From contig CAJOPP010000409.1 of assembly GCA_905236365.1 (NCBI GenBank), forward strand, positions 1-13,605: a stretch of DNA of 13,605 bases, in the 5' to 3' direction. This DNA is from an uncultured Lachnospiraceae bacterium. Lineage in GTDB: Bacteria; Bacillota; Clostridia; Lachnospirales; Lachnospiraceae. The notes under the pieces were generated by a model that saw only the letters and a program-made list of their open reading frames with translations, did not search any database and was not told the origin of the DNA. This document shows positions 1 through 6,367 of the stretch, one piece after another. The translations under genes and the position numbers were made by a program. Positions within the stretch are counted from its first letter, which is position 1. Each line of letters opens with the position of its first letter.

Positions 1-64
1 CTCTTTTTGGTTCATATCATTTTAACACATACACCGAAAAAACTCGAAAAGTTGGTTTTTAGGC

Positions 65-93
65 TTGCAATTTGAAAATAGCTATGTTATAAC
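65..93 (+). promoter_or_regulatory. Candidate promoter of the polysaccharide locus
   Basis: A -35 box TTGCAA (65-70) and a -10 box TATAAC (88-93) are separated by exactly 17 bases, and a TG dinucleotide one base before the -10 makes it an extended -10. Transcription would start near 100 and give a leader of roughly 120 bases before the first gene relic. Nothing else in the first 200 bases is convincing. The promoter sits where a capsule-operon promoter is expected, but the first genes behind it are broken. It may now serve the sugar transferase at 874. Confidence 0.5.
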
Positions 94-218
94 TAAAAGA
101 GAATATTTAAATATGTCGTTTACTCTGCGGTTAATAAGTCAGAATGTATAATATTGTCAAATATTACATAATTGCAATGTGAGCAAAATAACAGCAAAGT
201 AGTCAGACCAAGCTTTAA

Positions 219-335
219 AAACGGATAACTGTGCTGAAAATCAACATTCTCGGTTGTGTTATGAACGGTTCTAAAGTCGGAAGCAGCCGAAACGGAAAAT
301 ACGGAAAACACAAGAAGTATAATAATAATTATTAA
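219..335 (+). pseudogene. C-terminal relic resembling a CpsD/YwqD-type tyrosine kinase
   Basis: An open frame follows a stop at 216-218 and ends with TAA at 333-335. It reads KRITVLKINILGCVMNGSK and then a Gly/Lys/Tyr-rich tail ending GKYGKHKKYNNNY. Bacterial tyrosine kinases of capsule loci end this way: a strand like ILGxVxN, followed by a tyrosine-rich tail that is autophosphorylated. Just upstream, another frame reads VVRPSF, which resembles the preceding part of such kinases, so a frameshift or further decay is likely. There is no start codon with a ribosome site and no Walker motif. The phosphatase relic begins 22 bases downstream, matching the kinase-then-phosphatase order of Bacillus ywqD-ywqE. 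The match is short; the family assignment is inference. Confidence 0.42.
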
Positions 336-357
336 CAAATTCAAAGAGAGCGAAACA

Positions 358-425
358 GTGATCGACCGGCATAGTCATATTCTTCCGGGAATGGATGACG
401 GAAGTCGTGATAGAGAAGAAGATAA
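358..425 (+). pseudogene. N-terminal relic of a CpsB/YwqE-type PHP tyrosine phosphatase
   Basis: A GTG at 358, preceded by AAAGAGAG, opens a frame reading MIDRHSHILPGMDDGSRD. This is the signature start of the polymerase-and-histidinol-phosphatase (PHP) family of manganese-dependent tyrosine phosphatases that dephosphorylate the capsule tyrosine kinase: the two histidines of HxHxLPGxDDG bind metal. After about 22 residues the similarity stops. The frame runs on to 588, but it is out of register with the aminotransferase coding sequence that follows, so the remainder is meaningless. Intact proteins are about 240-260 residues, so more than 90 percent is missing. The gene is clearly dead. The junction with the next relic lies in a purine-rich run at about 413-431. 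Confidence 0.62.
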
Positions 426-713
426 AAGAAAGGCAAGAGTTCTCCACACGAGATTCTGGATGCGATCAGCTTTTTCGGTGCGGAAGGCCGACCGATTTGG
501 AAGCCCATGCATATGCAGCCGATATACCGGACGAATCCGTTTGTTACGGTCGAAGGAAGCGACAGAGGCTGTACGAATGCTTACATAAAAGGCTCTGGAA
601 TCGACGTTGGAGCTGATATTTTCCGCCGTGGATTGTGTCTGCCGAGCGATAACAAAATGACGGTAGAGCAGCAGGACAGGATCATTGAGATTATTCATCG
701 GTGTTTTCGATAA
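426..713 (+). pseudogene. C-terminal relic of a DegT/DnrJ/EryC1 sugar aminotransferase
   Basis: After a stop at 423-425, one frame is open for 95 codons to a TAA at 711-713. It contains GRPIWKPMHMQPIY (about 486-527), VGADIFRRGLCLPS and ending MTVEQQDRIIEIIHRCFR. These are the C-terminal hallmarks of PLP-dependent DegT-family aminotransferases that make 4-amino sugars such as UDP-bacillosamine precursors (the PglE type). Such enzymes are about 370-400 residues; roughly the last quarter is left. The catalytic lysine and PLP-binding half are missing, and there is no sensible start, so the product cannot be functional. The preserved part is nearly undamaged, which suggests a fairly recent deletion. 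It implies that the locus once had its own amino-sugar pathway. Confidence 0.82.
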
Positions 714-737
714 AGAGAAGAACAAATATCTTCTGAC

Positions 738-854
738 ATGAATTTTGAAGAGTTAATAGATCCGGCACCCGATGAAGTGGGAAATGTGTTTAATATGGCA
801 ATGGATGACATAAATCGTAGATTAGTTATCCAATTCTGCAAGCTTGTAAGATAA
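738..854 (+). other. Unrecognised 38-residue reading frame
   Basis: An ATG at 738 opens a 38-codon frame with TAA at 852-854. The product starts MNFEELIDPAPDEVGNVF, is acidic at the N-terminus and ends in a Leu/Val-rich stretch. The nearest purine-rich sequence (AAGAGAAG) is about 17 bases upstream, too far for a good ribosome site. I do not recognise a family. It lies between the aminotransferase relic and the sugar transferase, so it may be another gene fragment rather than a real small protein. Confidence 0.2.
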
Positions 855-873
855 TGGTTGGATAGGTGTGAAG

Positions 874-1620
874 ATGATTATTCTAAAGGTTATTCTTGTA
901 ATTATCATAATAGCAGCATGTGTTGCTCTGGTGGCTATTATAGCTGAAGTGACAGGAAAGAAAAGTAATACCCATAAACCTTATGGTCTTTACGAAAGAT
1001 TTATAAAACGTGGATTAGATGCTTTTCTCTCTACGGGAGCATTAATTGTTCTCAGTCCCATTCTTCTTATAATTGCTATCCTTGTGAGAACTAAACTGGG
1101 TTCACCTGTTTTATTCACACAAGATCGTGCGGGTAAGGATGAGAAGATTTTCAAACTCTATAAGTTCAGAACGATGACTGATGACAGGGATGTAAATGGG
1201 AAGCTGTTACCGGACGATGTGAGATTAACAAAGTTCGGACGAATCTTAAGGTCCACATCGTTGGACGAGCTTCCGGAGCTTTTCAATATCATAAAGGGAG
1301 ATATGGCAGTGATTGGGCCCAGACCTTTGCTGGTGGAGTATCTCTCGTATTACACAGCGGAAGAACACCATCGCCATGATGTGAGGCCGGGCCTCACCGG
1401 TTGGGCACAGGTGAATGGCAGGAATGCAGTACATAGCTGGGAAGAACGATTTCAATATGATCTGGAGTATGTGAACAATATTACGTTTGCCATGGATTTG
1501 AAAGTGCTTTTTACGACAGTTGGAAAGGTGATCAAGCGCTCTGATATTCTGGTGGGCAGTGAAATCAAGGCTGGTAGATTGGATGTGGTGAGAAGTGCAG
1601 GTAACTATAAGAAAGTTTGA
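874..1620 (+). CDS. Undecaprenyl-phosphate sugar phosphotransferase (initiating PglC/WcaJ-type)
   Basis: This enzyme would transfer a sugar-1-phosphate from a UDP-sugar to undecaprenyl phosphate at the inner face of the membrane, starting the repeat unit. The family's marks are all present: a hydrophobic re-entrant helix (residues about 48-75), KFRTM, the catalytic Asp-Glu pair in LDELPEL (D131, E132), GPRPLL from residue 148 and RPGLTGWAQVNGRN from residue 171. An extra N-terminal membrane segment (residues 1-25) makes it about 45 residues longer than PglC. I chose ATG 874 because AGGTG lies five bases upstream; a GTG at 868 in the same frame would add two residues. The next gene starts inside its 3' end (26-base overlap), so the two are probably translationally coupled. 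The sugar is not readable from sequence; the aminotransferase relic upstream hints at a bacillosamine-like substrate. Confidence 0.92.
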   Translation: MIILKVILVIIIIAACVALVAIIAEVTGKKSNTHKPYGLYERFIKRGLDAFLSTGALIVLSPILLIIAILVRTKLGSPVLFTQDRAGKDEKIFKLYKFRTMTDDRDVNGKLLPDDVRLTKFGRILRSTSLDELPELFNIIKGDMAVIGPRPLLVEYLSYYTAEEHHRHDVRPGLTGWAQVNGRNAVHSWEERFQYDLEYVNNITFAMDLKVLFTTVGKVIKRSDILVGSEIKAGRLDVVRSAGNYKKV

Positions 1621-2101
1621 AAGAACGGATATTCCAAAGAAGGTTGAATGGATCAATAATCCCGAGAATAATCAGTTCCTCCATTATGATATCCCAATTT
1701 GTGTGGAGAAAACAGAAAAGTGGTTTGACAGTCATCAAGGTGATGATACCCGATACGATGCCGTGATTGAAGCTGATGGAGTGCCGGTTGGTACGATTGG
1801 ACTTCTGTCTATAGATCGTAAGAACAGTAAAGCGGAGTATTACATGGCTATGGGCGAAACCGCCTTTAAAGGTAAAGGTATAGCAAAAAAAGCCAGTAGG
1901 CTGATGCTTGAGTATGGTTTTGAGATACTTGGATTAAACCGCATATATTTCTTTACCGAGGTTGAGAACATTGCACCCCAGAAGCTTTTGGAAGGAATAG
2001 GATTTGTGAGAGAAGGTGTGATTCGGCAGGATATTATCTCCCATGGGAAATATACAGATCGGATAGCTTATGGCATTCTTAGAGAGGATTGGGCCAGATG
2101 A
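1595..2101 (+). CDS. GNAT-family N-acetyltransferase (RimJ/RimL-like)
   Basis: The 168-residue product fits a single GNAT domain that moves acetyl from acetyl-CoA to an amine. Visible features are an N-terminal strand (VTIRKFERTD), the central strands around GVPVGTIGLLSID, the acetyl-CoA pyrophosphate loop FKGKGIAKKA (residues 91-100), and the C-terminal strand-helix N..PQKLLEGIGFVREGVIR typical of the RimJ/RimL/Acetyltransf_3 branch. The start is a GTG inside the end of the sugar transferase gene, with GGTGAGAA directly before it. The stop overlaps the next ATG (ATGA). In this context the substrate is probably an amino-sugar nucleotide or an amino acid used for glycan decoration, rather than a ribosomal protein. 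It is not of the hexapeptide PglD type, so it is not the standard bacillosamine acetyltransferase. Confidence 0.85.
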   Translation: MQVTIRKFERTDIPKKVEWINNPENNQFLHYDIPICVEKTEKWFDSHQGDDTRYDAVIEADGVPVGTIGLLSIDRKNSKAEYYMAMGETAFKGKGIAKKASRLMLEYGFEILGLNRIYFFTEVENIAPQKLLEGIGFVREGVIRQDIISHGKYTDRIAYGILREDWAR

Positions 2102-3003
2102 CGATTATCCAGAACTTAGGTGAATACAAAGGCAATCATCTGTACATAAAGCGTGAAGACCTGATTCCATTCTCTTTTGGCGGGAACAAAGCGAGAAAAG
2201 CGCAGCTATTCTTTCAGGAAATTGATGAAAGTGATTATGATTGCGTTGTAACATATGGCTCTGGCAGCTCTAATCATTGCCGTGTGGTTGCGAACGAGTG
2301 CTGTAAAAGAGGAATGCAGTGCTACATTATTAGCCCAGAGGAGGCAAACGAGTCAACTTTTAACAGCCAGATGATGAAAATGTTCGGAGCAGAGATAAAC
2401 ATAGTTCCAGTCAATGAAGTCCATGACACTATAGAAAAGAAAATCACCGGGCTGAAATTAGCCGGAAGAAACCCCTGCTTCATAGAAGGCGGCGGACACG
2501 GCAATATCGGTACGGAAGCCTATGTTCGGTGTTATCAGGAGATAAAAGATCAGGAAGCGGAATTGAATGTACATTTTGACTATATCTTCTTTGCTTCGGG
2601 GACAGGAACTACGCATGCCGGCCTTGTGTGTGGTCAGCTTTTGAGCGGGGACGAGAGAAGCATTGTAGGTATCAGCATCGCCCGGAAGAATCCCAGAGGG
2701 CGCAATGTAGTGCTGGATAGCGTGAGATCGTACCTGGGGGACAGAGCTGATGAAGCAGCTGTTCAGGCGGCCACATTATTTATAGATGATTATACGTCCG
2801 GGTACGGAAAAGATGATAAACTGGTTGCTGAAACGATAGAGCTAGTGTTAAAAAACTATGGTATTCCTCTGGATATGACCTATACCGGAAAAGCTTTCAT
2901 GGGGATGACAGAGTACATCAGGGACATAAAAGGAAAGAATATTTTATTTATCCATACCGGTGGGGTGCCGCTCTTCTTTGATGCTTTGCGCAAATTCGAT
3001 TGA
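2098..3003 (+). CDS. PLP-dependent enzyme, D-cysteine desulfhydrase / ACC deaminase family
   Basis: This is a fold-type II PLP enzyme of about 301 residues, slightly shorter than the usual 325-340. The cofactor lysine is K31 in FSFGGNKARK. SGSSNHCR (N59, H60) matches the conserved SNH region, SGTGTTHAG (167-175) is the phosphate-binding loop, and YTGKAF and FIHTGGVPLFF (H286-G289) are the C-terminal signatures. All key positions look intact. Members eliminate or deaminate small amino acids such as D-cysteine, 1-aminocyclopropane-1-carboxylate or 2,3-diaminopropionate, or make amino acids by beta-replacement. ATG 2098 overlaps the previous stop as ATGA; a TTG at 2089 would add three residues. 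Its place between a GNAT and an ATP-grasp ligase suggests it supplies or modifies an amino acid for the glycan. The exact reaction cannot be read from sequence. Confidence 0.88.
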   Translation: MTIIQNLGEYKGNHLYIKREDLIPFSFGGNKARKAQLFFQEIDESDYDCVVTYGSGSSNHCRVVANECCKRGMQCYIISPEEANESTFNSQMMKMFGAEINIVPVNEVHDTIEKKITGLKLAGRNPCFIEGGGHGNIGTEAYVRCYQEIKDQEAELNVHFDYIFFASGTGTTHAGLVCGQLLSGDERSIVGISIARKNPRGRNVVLDSVRSYLGDRADEAAVQAATLFIDDYTSGYGKDDKLVAETIELVLKNYGIPLDMTYTGKAFMGMTEYIRDIKGKNILFIHTGGVPLFFDALRKFD

Positions 3004-3016
3004 TAGGGGTAGAAAT

Positions 3017-3979
3017 TTGAATATCTTAATTCTGGCTGCTGGAACACGAAATAAAATCGTTCACTACTTTAAAAAAACACTTAACAATATAGGATCCGTA
3101 GTAGCAACGGATACAAGCAAACTTGCCCCAGCCATATATGATGCCGACAAGTACTATATTGTACCGCCGATCACAGAAGAAGGGTACATAGATAAAATTC
3201 TGGAGATTTGTAAGAAGGAACAGATAAGTGGAGTCCTTAGCCTTATTGATCCGGAACTATCTCTTCTTGCCGCTAATGAAGAAAAGTTTAATGAGCTTGG
3301 TGTAACGATAATAGGATCGCCGTACGACCTCTGTGAAATGGCACTAGACAAGATGCAGATGTATGAATGGCTGAAGACTCATGGCTATAATTGCGCACAG
3401 TCATGGATGAATAAGGAAGAATTTTATAAGGCTGTGGATGCAGGTGAAGTTTCATACCCTGTGTTTGTTAAGCCATGTCGTGGTTCTGCGTCCATTAGCA
3501 TCTCAAAGGTTTATGACAAAGAAACAATGGATATTCTTTTTGCCCACGAGGATGATTTGATGATCCAGGAGTTTCTTGACGGACAGGAGATTGGCGCCGA
3601 TGTATATATTGACCTTATATCTGGAGAGGTAGTATCCATTTTTACGAAAGAAAAGATAAAGATGCGTGCCGGGGAAACGGATAAAGCGGTCAGCTTCAAA
3701 GATCCGGTTCTCTTCGAGCTTATTGAAAGATTTGTGATTGAAGCCGGGTATCGCGGTCAGATTGATATTGACATTTTTAATGTTGATGGAAAGTACTGCA
3801 TATCCGAAGTAAATCCCCGTTTTGGCGGGGGATATCCACATGCGTATGAGTCAGGCTGCGATCATATGAAACTGATATTGAACAATTTGCGTGGAATTGT
3901 AAATGAGAAAAATATTGGTGCCTACGAGGCGGGCGTCTATATGATGAAGTATAACGAGCTGAAAATTGTAAAAAGGTAG
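3017..3979 (+). CDS. ATP-grasp ligase (carbamoyl-phosphate-synthase-like)
   Basis: The 320-residue product has the ATP-grasp layout. A Rossmann-like pre-ATP-grasp domain starts NILILAAGTRNK. The ATP-binding lysine region is VFVKPCRGSAS (K152), followed by an adenine-contacting stretch MIQEFLDGQEIG, and the Mg-binding end is EVNPRFGGGYPHA (E264, N266). Such enzymes activate a carboxylate as acyl phosphate and join it to an amine. In polysaccharide loci, related ligases are thought to attach amino acids or make dipeptide-like units. I take TTG 3017 as the start: AGGGG lies seven bases upstream and the protein then begins exactly at the first strand. An upstream frame opening at 2960 would run inside the previous gene. 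It is 13 bases downstream of the PLP enzyme gene and 7 bases before the next, clearly in one transcript. Confidence 0.87.
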   Translation: MNILILAAGTRNKIVHYFKKTLNNIGSVVATDTSKLAPAIYDADKYYIVPPITEEGYIDKILEICKKEQISGVLSLIDPELSLLAANEEKFNELGVTIIGSPYDLCEMALDKMQMYEWLKTHGYNCAQSWMNKEEFYKAVDAGEVSYPVFVKPCRGSASISISKVYDKETMDILFAHEDDLMIQEFLDGQEIGADVYIDLISGEVVSIFTKEKIKMRAGETDKAVSFKDPVLFELIERFVIEAGYRGQIDIDIFNVDGKYCISEVNPRFGGGYPHAYESGCDHMKLILNNLRGIVNEKNIGAYEAGVYMMKYNELKIVKR

Positions 3980-3986
3980 GGCGACA

Positions 3987-5069
3987 ATGAAAATTGCTAT
4001 GATAATTAACAGCTCAAGCGGTTTGTATAACTTTCGCAAAGACTTAATACTTCGCATGATAGCTGATGGGCATGAAGTGATCGCGCTTACTCCTATCGGA
4101 GAAAGAGAAGATCAACTTAAAGACCTTGGTGTTAAGCTTATTAACACTGAAATAAATCGTCGGGGTTTAAATCTTTTACATGACTTTTCACTCTATCGGC
4201 AATATAAAAAAATTTTGAATAAAGAGAAACCTGATCTTGCCATCACTTACACAATCAAGCCTAATATCTATGGTGGGTTTGCATGCCGCATGTGTAAGAT
4301 TAAATACGTCGGAAATATTACTGGACTTGGAACTGCGTTTGAAGGTAGCGGATTGCTTAGAAATGTGGCAACGGTGCTAAACAAATTGGCTTTGAAAAAG
4401 GCAAAATGCGTGTTTTTTGAAAATGCAGAAAATCGTGACTTGTTTGTTAATGAGGGAATTATCAAAAAAGAGCAGGCAGTATTACTCAATGGTGCCGGAG
4501 TAAATCTTGAGCATTTTTCATATCAACCTTATCCGAAAGATAGTCAAGGTTTTCGATTCCTTTTTATGGGTAGGGTTATGAAAGAAAAGGGAATTGAAGA
4601 ATTGTTTGCTTCTATGCAGAGGCTAAAAGCGGAAGAAGAAAAATGCACTTTGGATTTGCTTGGTTCCTTTGAAGATAAATATGAAGATCAGATCAAACAG
4701 TATGAAAAAGATGGTTGGTTAAGATTTCATGGATATCAAACCGATGTCAGATCTTTTATTAGTGATTCACACTGTTTTGTGCTTCCTTCTTATCATGAAG
4801 GAATGGCAAACACGAATCTGGAATCTGCTGCTATGGGGCGTCCTGTGATAACCTCAAATATTTCCGGGTGTAAAGAGGCAGTTGTCGATGGAGTGAGTGG
4901 ATTCCTGTGCGAAGCCAAAAATGCAGATGATCTGTATGTGAAGATGAAAAAAATTCTCTCTATGAAAAATCAGGAGCGAGAACAGATGGGGAAAAATGGA
5001 CGGAAACACATGGAAGACATGTTTGACAAAAAAATGGTTGTGCGTAAAACGATAGAACATCTGTACTGA
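3987..5069 (+). CDS. GT4 glycosyltransferase (PglA-like)
   Basis: This is a GT-B fold, retaining family-4 glycosyltransferase of 360 residues. The N-terminal acceptor domain starts with a strand and loop (IINSSSGLYNFRKDLI). The linker and C-terminal nucleotide-sugar domain begin around FLFMGRVMKEKGIEELF. The EX7E motif is E271/E279 in HEGMANTNLESAAMGRPV. The overall pattern resembles PglA of N-glycan loci, which adds an N-acetylhexosamine to undecaprenyl-diphospho-bacillosamine, so this is a good candidate for the second sugar of the repeat. The start has AGGTAGGG overlapping the previous stop. It closes the tightly coupled block; the stop TGA overlaps an ATG that opens only a 12-codon frame (5069-5107), perhaps the scar of a lost following gene. 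Confidence 0.9.
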   Translation: MKIAMIINSSSGLYNFRKDLILRMIADGHEVIALTPIGEREDQLKDLGVKLINTEINRRGLNLLHDFSLYRQYKKILNKEKPDLAITYTIKPNIYGGFACRMCKIKYVGNITGLGTAFEGSGLLRNVATVLNKLALKKAKCVFFENAENRDLFVNEGIIKKEQAVLLNGAGVNLEHFSYQPYPKDSQGFRFLFMGRVMKEKGIEELFASMQRLKAEEEKCTLDLLGSFEDKYEDQIKQYEKDGWLRFHGYQTDVRSFISDSHCFVLPSYHEGMANTNLESAAMGRPVITSNISGCKEAVVDGVSGFLCEAKNADDLYVKMKKILSMKNQEREQMGKNGRKHMEDMFDKKMVVRKTIEHLY

Positions 5070-5149
5070 TGCTGAGGAGTATGTATCACTTTTGGTTTCG
5101 ATTGTAATCAGAATTTGTCAAAAAATCACTTTTATAGAGGAGAGCAAAT

Positions 5150-6070
5150 ATGAACGAGGAACCGTTGGTATCTGTCGTTATTCCAACTTATAGCAGACCA
5201 ATTTATTTAAAAAGATGTATAGATTCTGTATTAAAACAAACATATTCGAATATAGAAATAATTGTAGTTGATGACAATAATCCTGACACAAGAGAAAGAG
5301 AAGAAACTCAAAGTGTAATGCAGGAATATGCGGATAATCCTAAAGTGAAATATATAAAACATGAACATAATAAAAACGGATCGGCTGCCAGAAACACAGG
5401 ATGGAAATCAGCTAATGGAAGTTATATATCATTTATAGACGATGATGATGAGATGAAACCAAATAGAGTCAAAAGACAGATAGAGTGTTTGATGGGGCTG
5501 GATGATTCCTGGGGGGTTTGTTATACAGCTTATTCTGTAGTAAAAGAATCCGGCACTATACATACTTCTACAGAGAATAGATATGGTGATTGTTATGTGG
5601 ATGCATTGTCTCGAACTTTTTATGTTCTGGGTGGATCAAATCTAATGCTTAGAAAACAGGTTGTTGATTCAGTGAATGGATTTGATGAATCATTTGCAAG
5701 GAATCAAGATATAGAGTTTTTGGTTAGAATACTGGAGCATAATAAAATTGCCTATATTAACGAAGATTTATTGATAGTACATCAGGAAGGTGAGAGGAGA
5801 AAGAGATCCTTTGAGGAAATAGATGGTTATACTCAGTATTATTTAAAAAAATTTACACCAAGAATACAAAAGCTTGATAAAAAAGATAGAGAGAGAGTCA
5901 TTGCAATTATTTCTCTTGAACGTTCCAGAACAGCTTTTCAAGATAGGAAAATATTAAAGGGAATTCGTATAATTATAGAAAATAAGGTCTCTTTTCACTA
6001 TTGTATGAAGTACTTAAAATATGTATTAGACAGAGTGATAACACATAGTTCATATGGATTTAGCGGATAA
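5150..6070 (+). CDS. GT2 glycosyltransferase
   Basis: The product (306 residues) is a GT-A fold, inverting family-2 transferase. It begins VSVVIPTYSRPIYLKRCIDS, has the first nucleotide-binding Asp pair at D41-D42 (VVDDNN), and the metal-binding run FIDDDDEM at D97-D100 as the DXD equivalent. NGFDESFARNQDIEFLVRI contains the usual ED-like catalytic-base region (here QDIEF). It would add a sugar from a nucleotide donor to the lipid-linked repeat in the cytosol. The start has a strong AGAGGAGAG five bases upstream. An 80-base gap separates it from the previous gene, and it is visibly more AT-rich in codon choice than the 874-3979 block, suggesting a different origin. The last codons overlap a dehydrogenase relic in another frame, so the natural C-terminus may have been altered. 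Confidence 0.9.
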   Translation: MNEEPLVSVVIPTYSRPIYLKRCIDSVLKQTYSNIEIIVVDDNNPDTREREETQSVMQEYADNPKVKYIKHEHNKNGSAARNTGWKSANGSYISFIDDDDEMKPNRVKRQIECLMGLDDSWGVCYTAYSVVKESGTIHTSTENRYGDCYVDALSRTFYVLGGSNLMLRKQVVDSVNGFDESFARNQDIEFLVRILEHNKIAYINEDLLIVHQEGERRKRSFEEIDGYTQYYLKKFTPRIQKLDKKDRERVIAIISLERSRTAFQDRKILKGIRIIIENKVSFHYCMKYLKYVLDRVITHSSYGFSG

Positions 6071-6227
6071 TAAATGTGCTGCATGTAAAAGACGGCCAAA
6101 TCTAGTGGAAGCAATCAGAAAGATGTTTAAAGATGTACCCGACGCTGAGAAAGTTCTTATTGATGTAAAGGGACTATTTAAGATTGAAGATTTAAAGAAT
6201 TCAGGCATGCAGTGGTGGAGATTGTAG
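6054..6227 (+). pseudogene. C-terminal relic of a nucleotide-sugar dehydrogenase (UDP-sugar 6-dehydrogenase family)
   Basis: A frame open from ATG 6054 to TAG 6225-6227 ends with EKVLIDVKGLFKIEDLKN followed by SGMQWWRL. That ending is characteristic of the UDP-binding C-terminal domain of TviB/WbpO-type dehydrogenases that make UDP-uronic acids. Similarity begins around NLVEAIRKMFKDVPDAE (about 6093), so only some 45 of about 420 residues remain, without the NAD-binding or catalytic cysteine domains. The first codons overlap the end of the GT2 gene. It is a dead 3' fragment left by a deletion or replacement. The following 140 bases to the next gene hold no gene I can support. Confidence 0.78.
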
Positions 6228-6312
6228 TTGCGAATATTTTAATAAACCGGGCGCGGTCTTCAATATGCTGGATTGTCAGTTAGTTTGTCTGAAAAACACT
6301 TTATTACGCAGT

Positions 6313-6333
6313 TAAAATACTGCAGCTATTTTA
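6313..6333. repeat. Short inverted repeat between relic and GT4 gene
   Basis: TAAAATA (6313-6319) and TATTTTA (6327-6333) are exact inverted copies around CTGCAGC. The stem is all A-T and no T-run follows, so it is a poor terminator. It may be a minor mRNA structure or protein site upstream of the second GT4. Confidence 0.25.
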
Positions 6334-6367
6334 TTCAAAAAGATTAAATGAAAGAGAGAAGAAAGCT

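Noticed and set aside
120..344. Minus-strand frame of 74 codons with a signal-peptide-like N-terminus (LLIIIIILLVFSVFSVSA).
   Set aside because: The start is TTG with a pyrimidine-rich sequence and no ribosome site upstream. The hydrophobic stretch is simply the complement of an Asn/Lys/Tyr-rich AT repeat that fits a tyrosine-kinase tail on the + strand.
375..725. Minus-strand frame of 116 codons over the relic region.
   Set aside because: It is the antisense of the aminotransferase relic, whose + strand reading has clear family motifs; the minus product resembles nothing.
1246..1656. Minus-strand frame of 136 codons.
   Set aside because: It lies fully antisense to the intact sugar transferase gene, whose conserved motifs fix the coding strand.
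5069..5107. Twelve-codon frame starting in the TGATG overlap after the first GT4 gene.
   Set aside because: Too short to support as a gene. It may be the start of a lost gene, which is mentioned as context only.
5070..5149. Possible promoter with TTGTCA before the GT2 gene.
   Set aside because: No -10 box at a 16-18 base distance; the only TATAG-like sequence is about 12 bases away and merges with the ribosome site.
6228..6367. Possible coding remnant (frame reading EYFNKPGAVFNMLD) between the dehydrogenase relic and the second GT4 gene.
   Set aside because: Short, ends at a stop near 6315, no recognisable family; could be chance.
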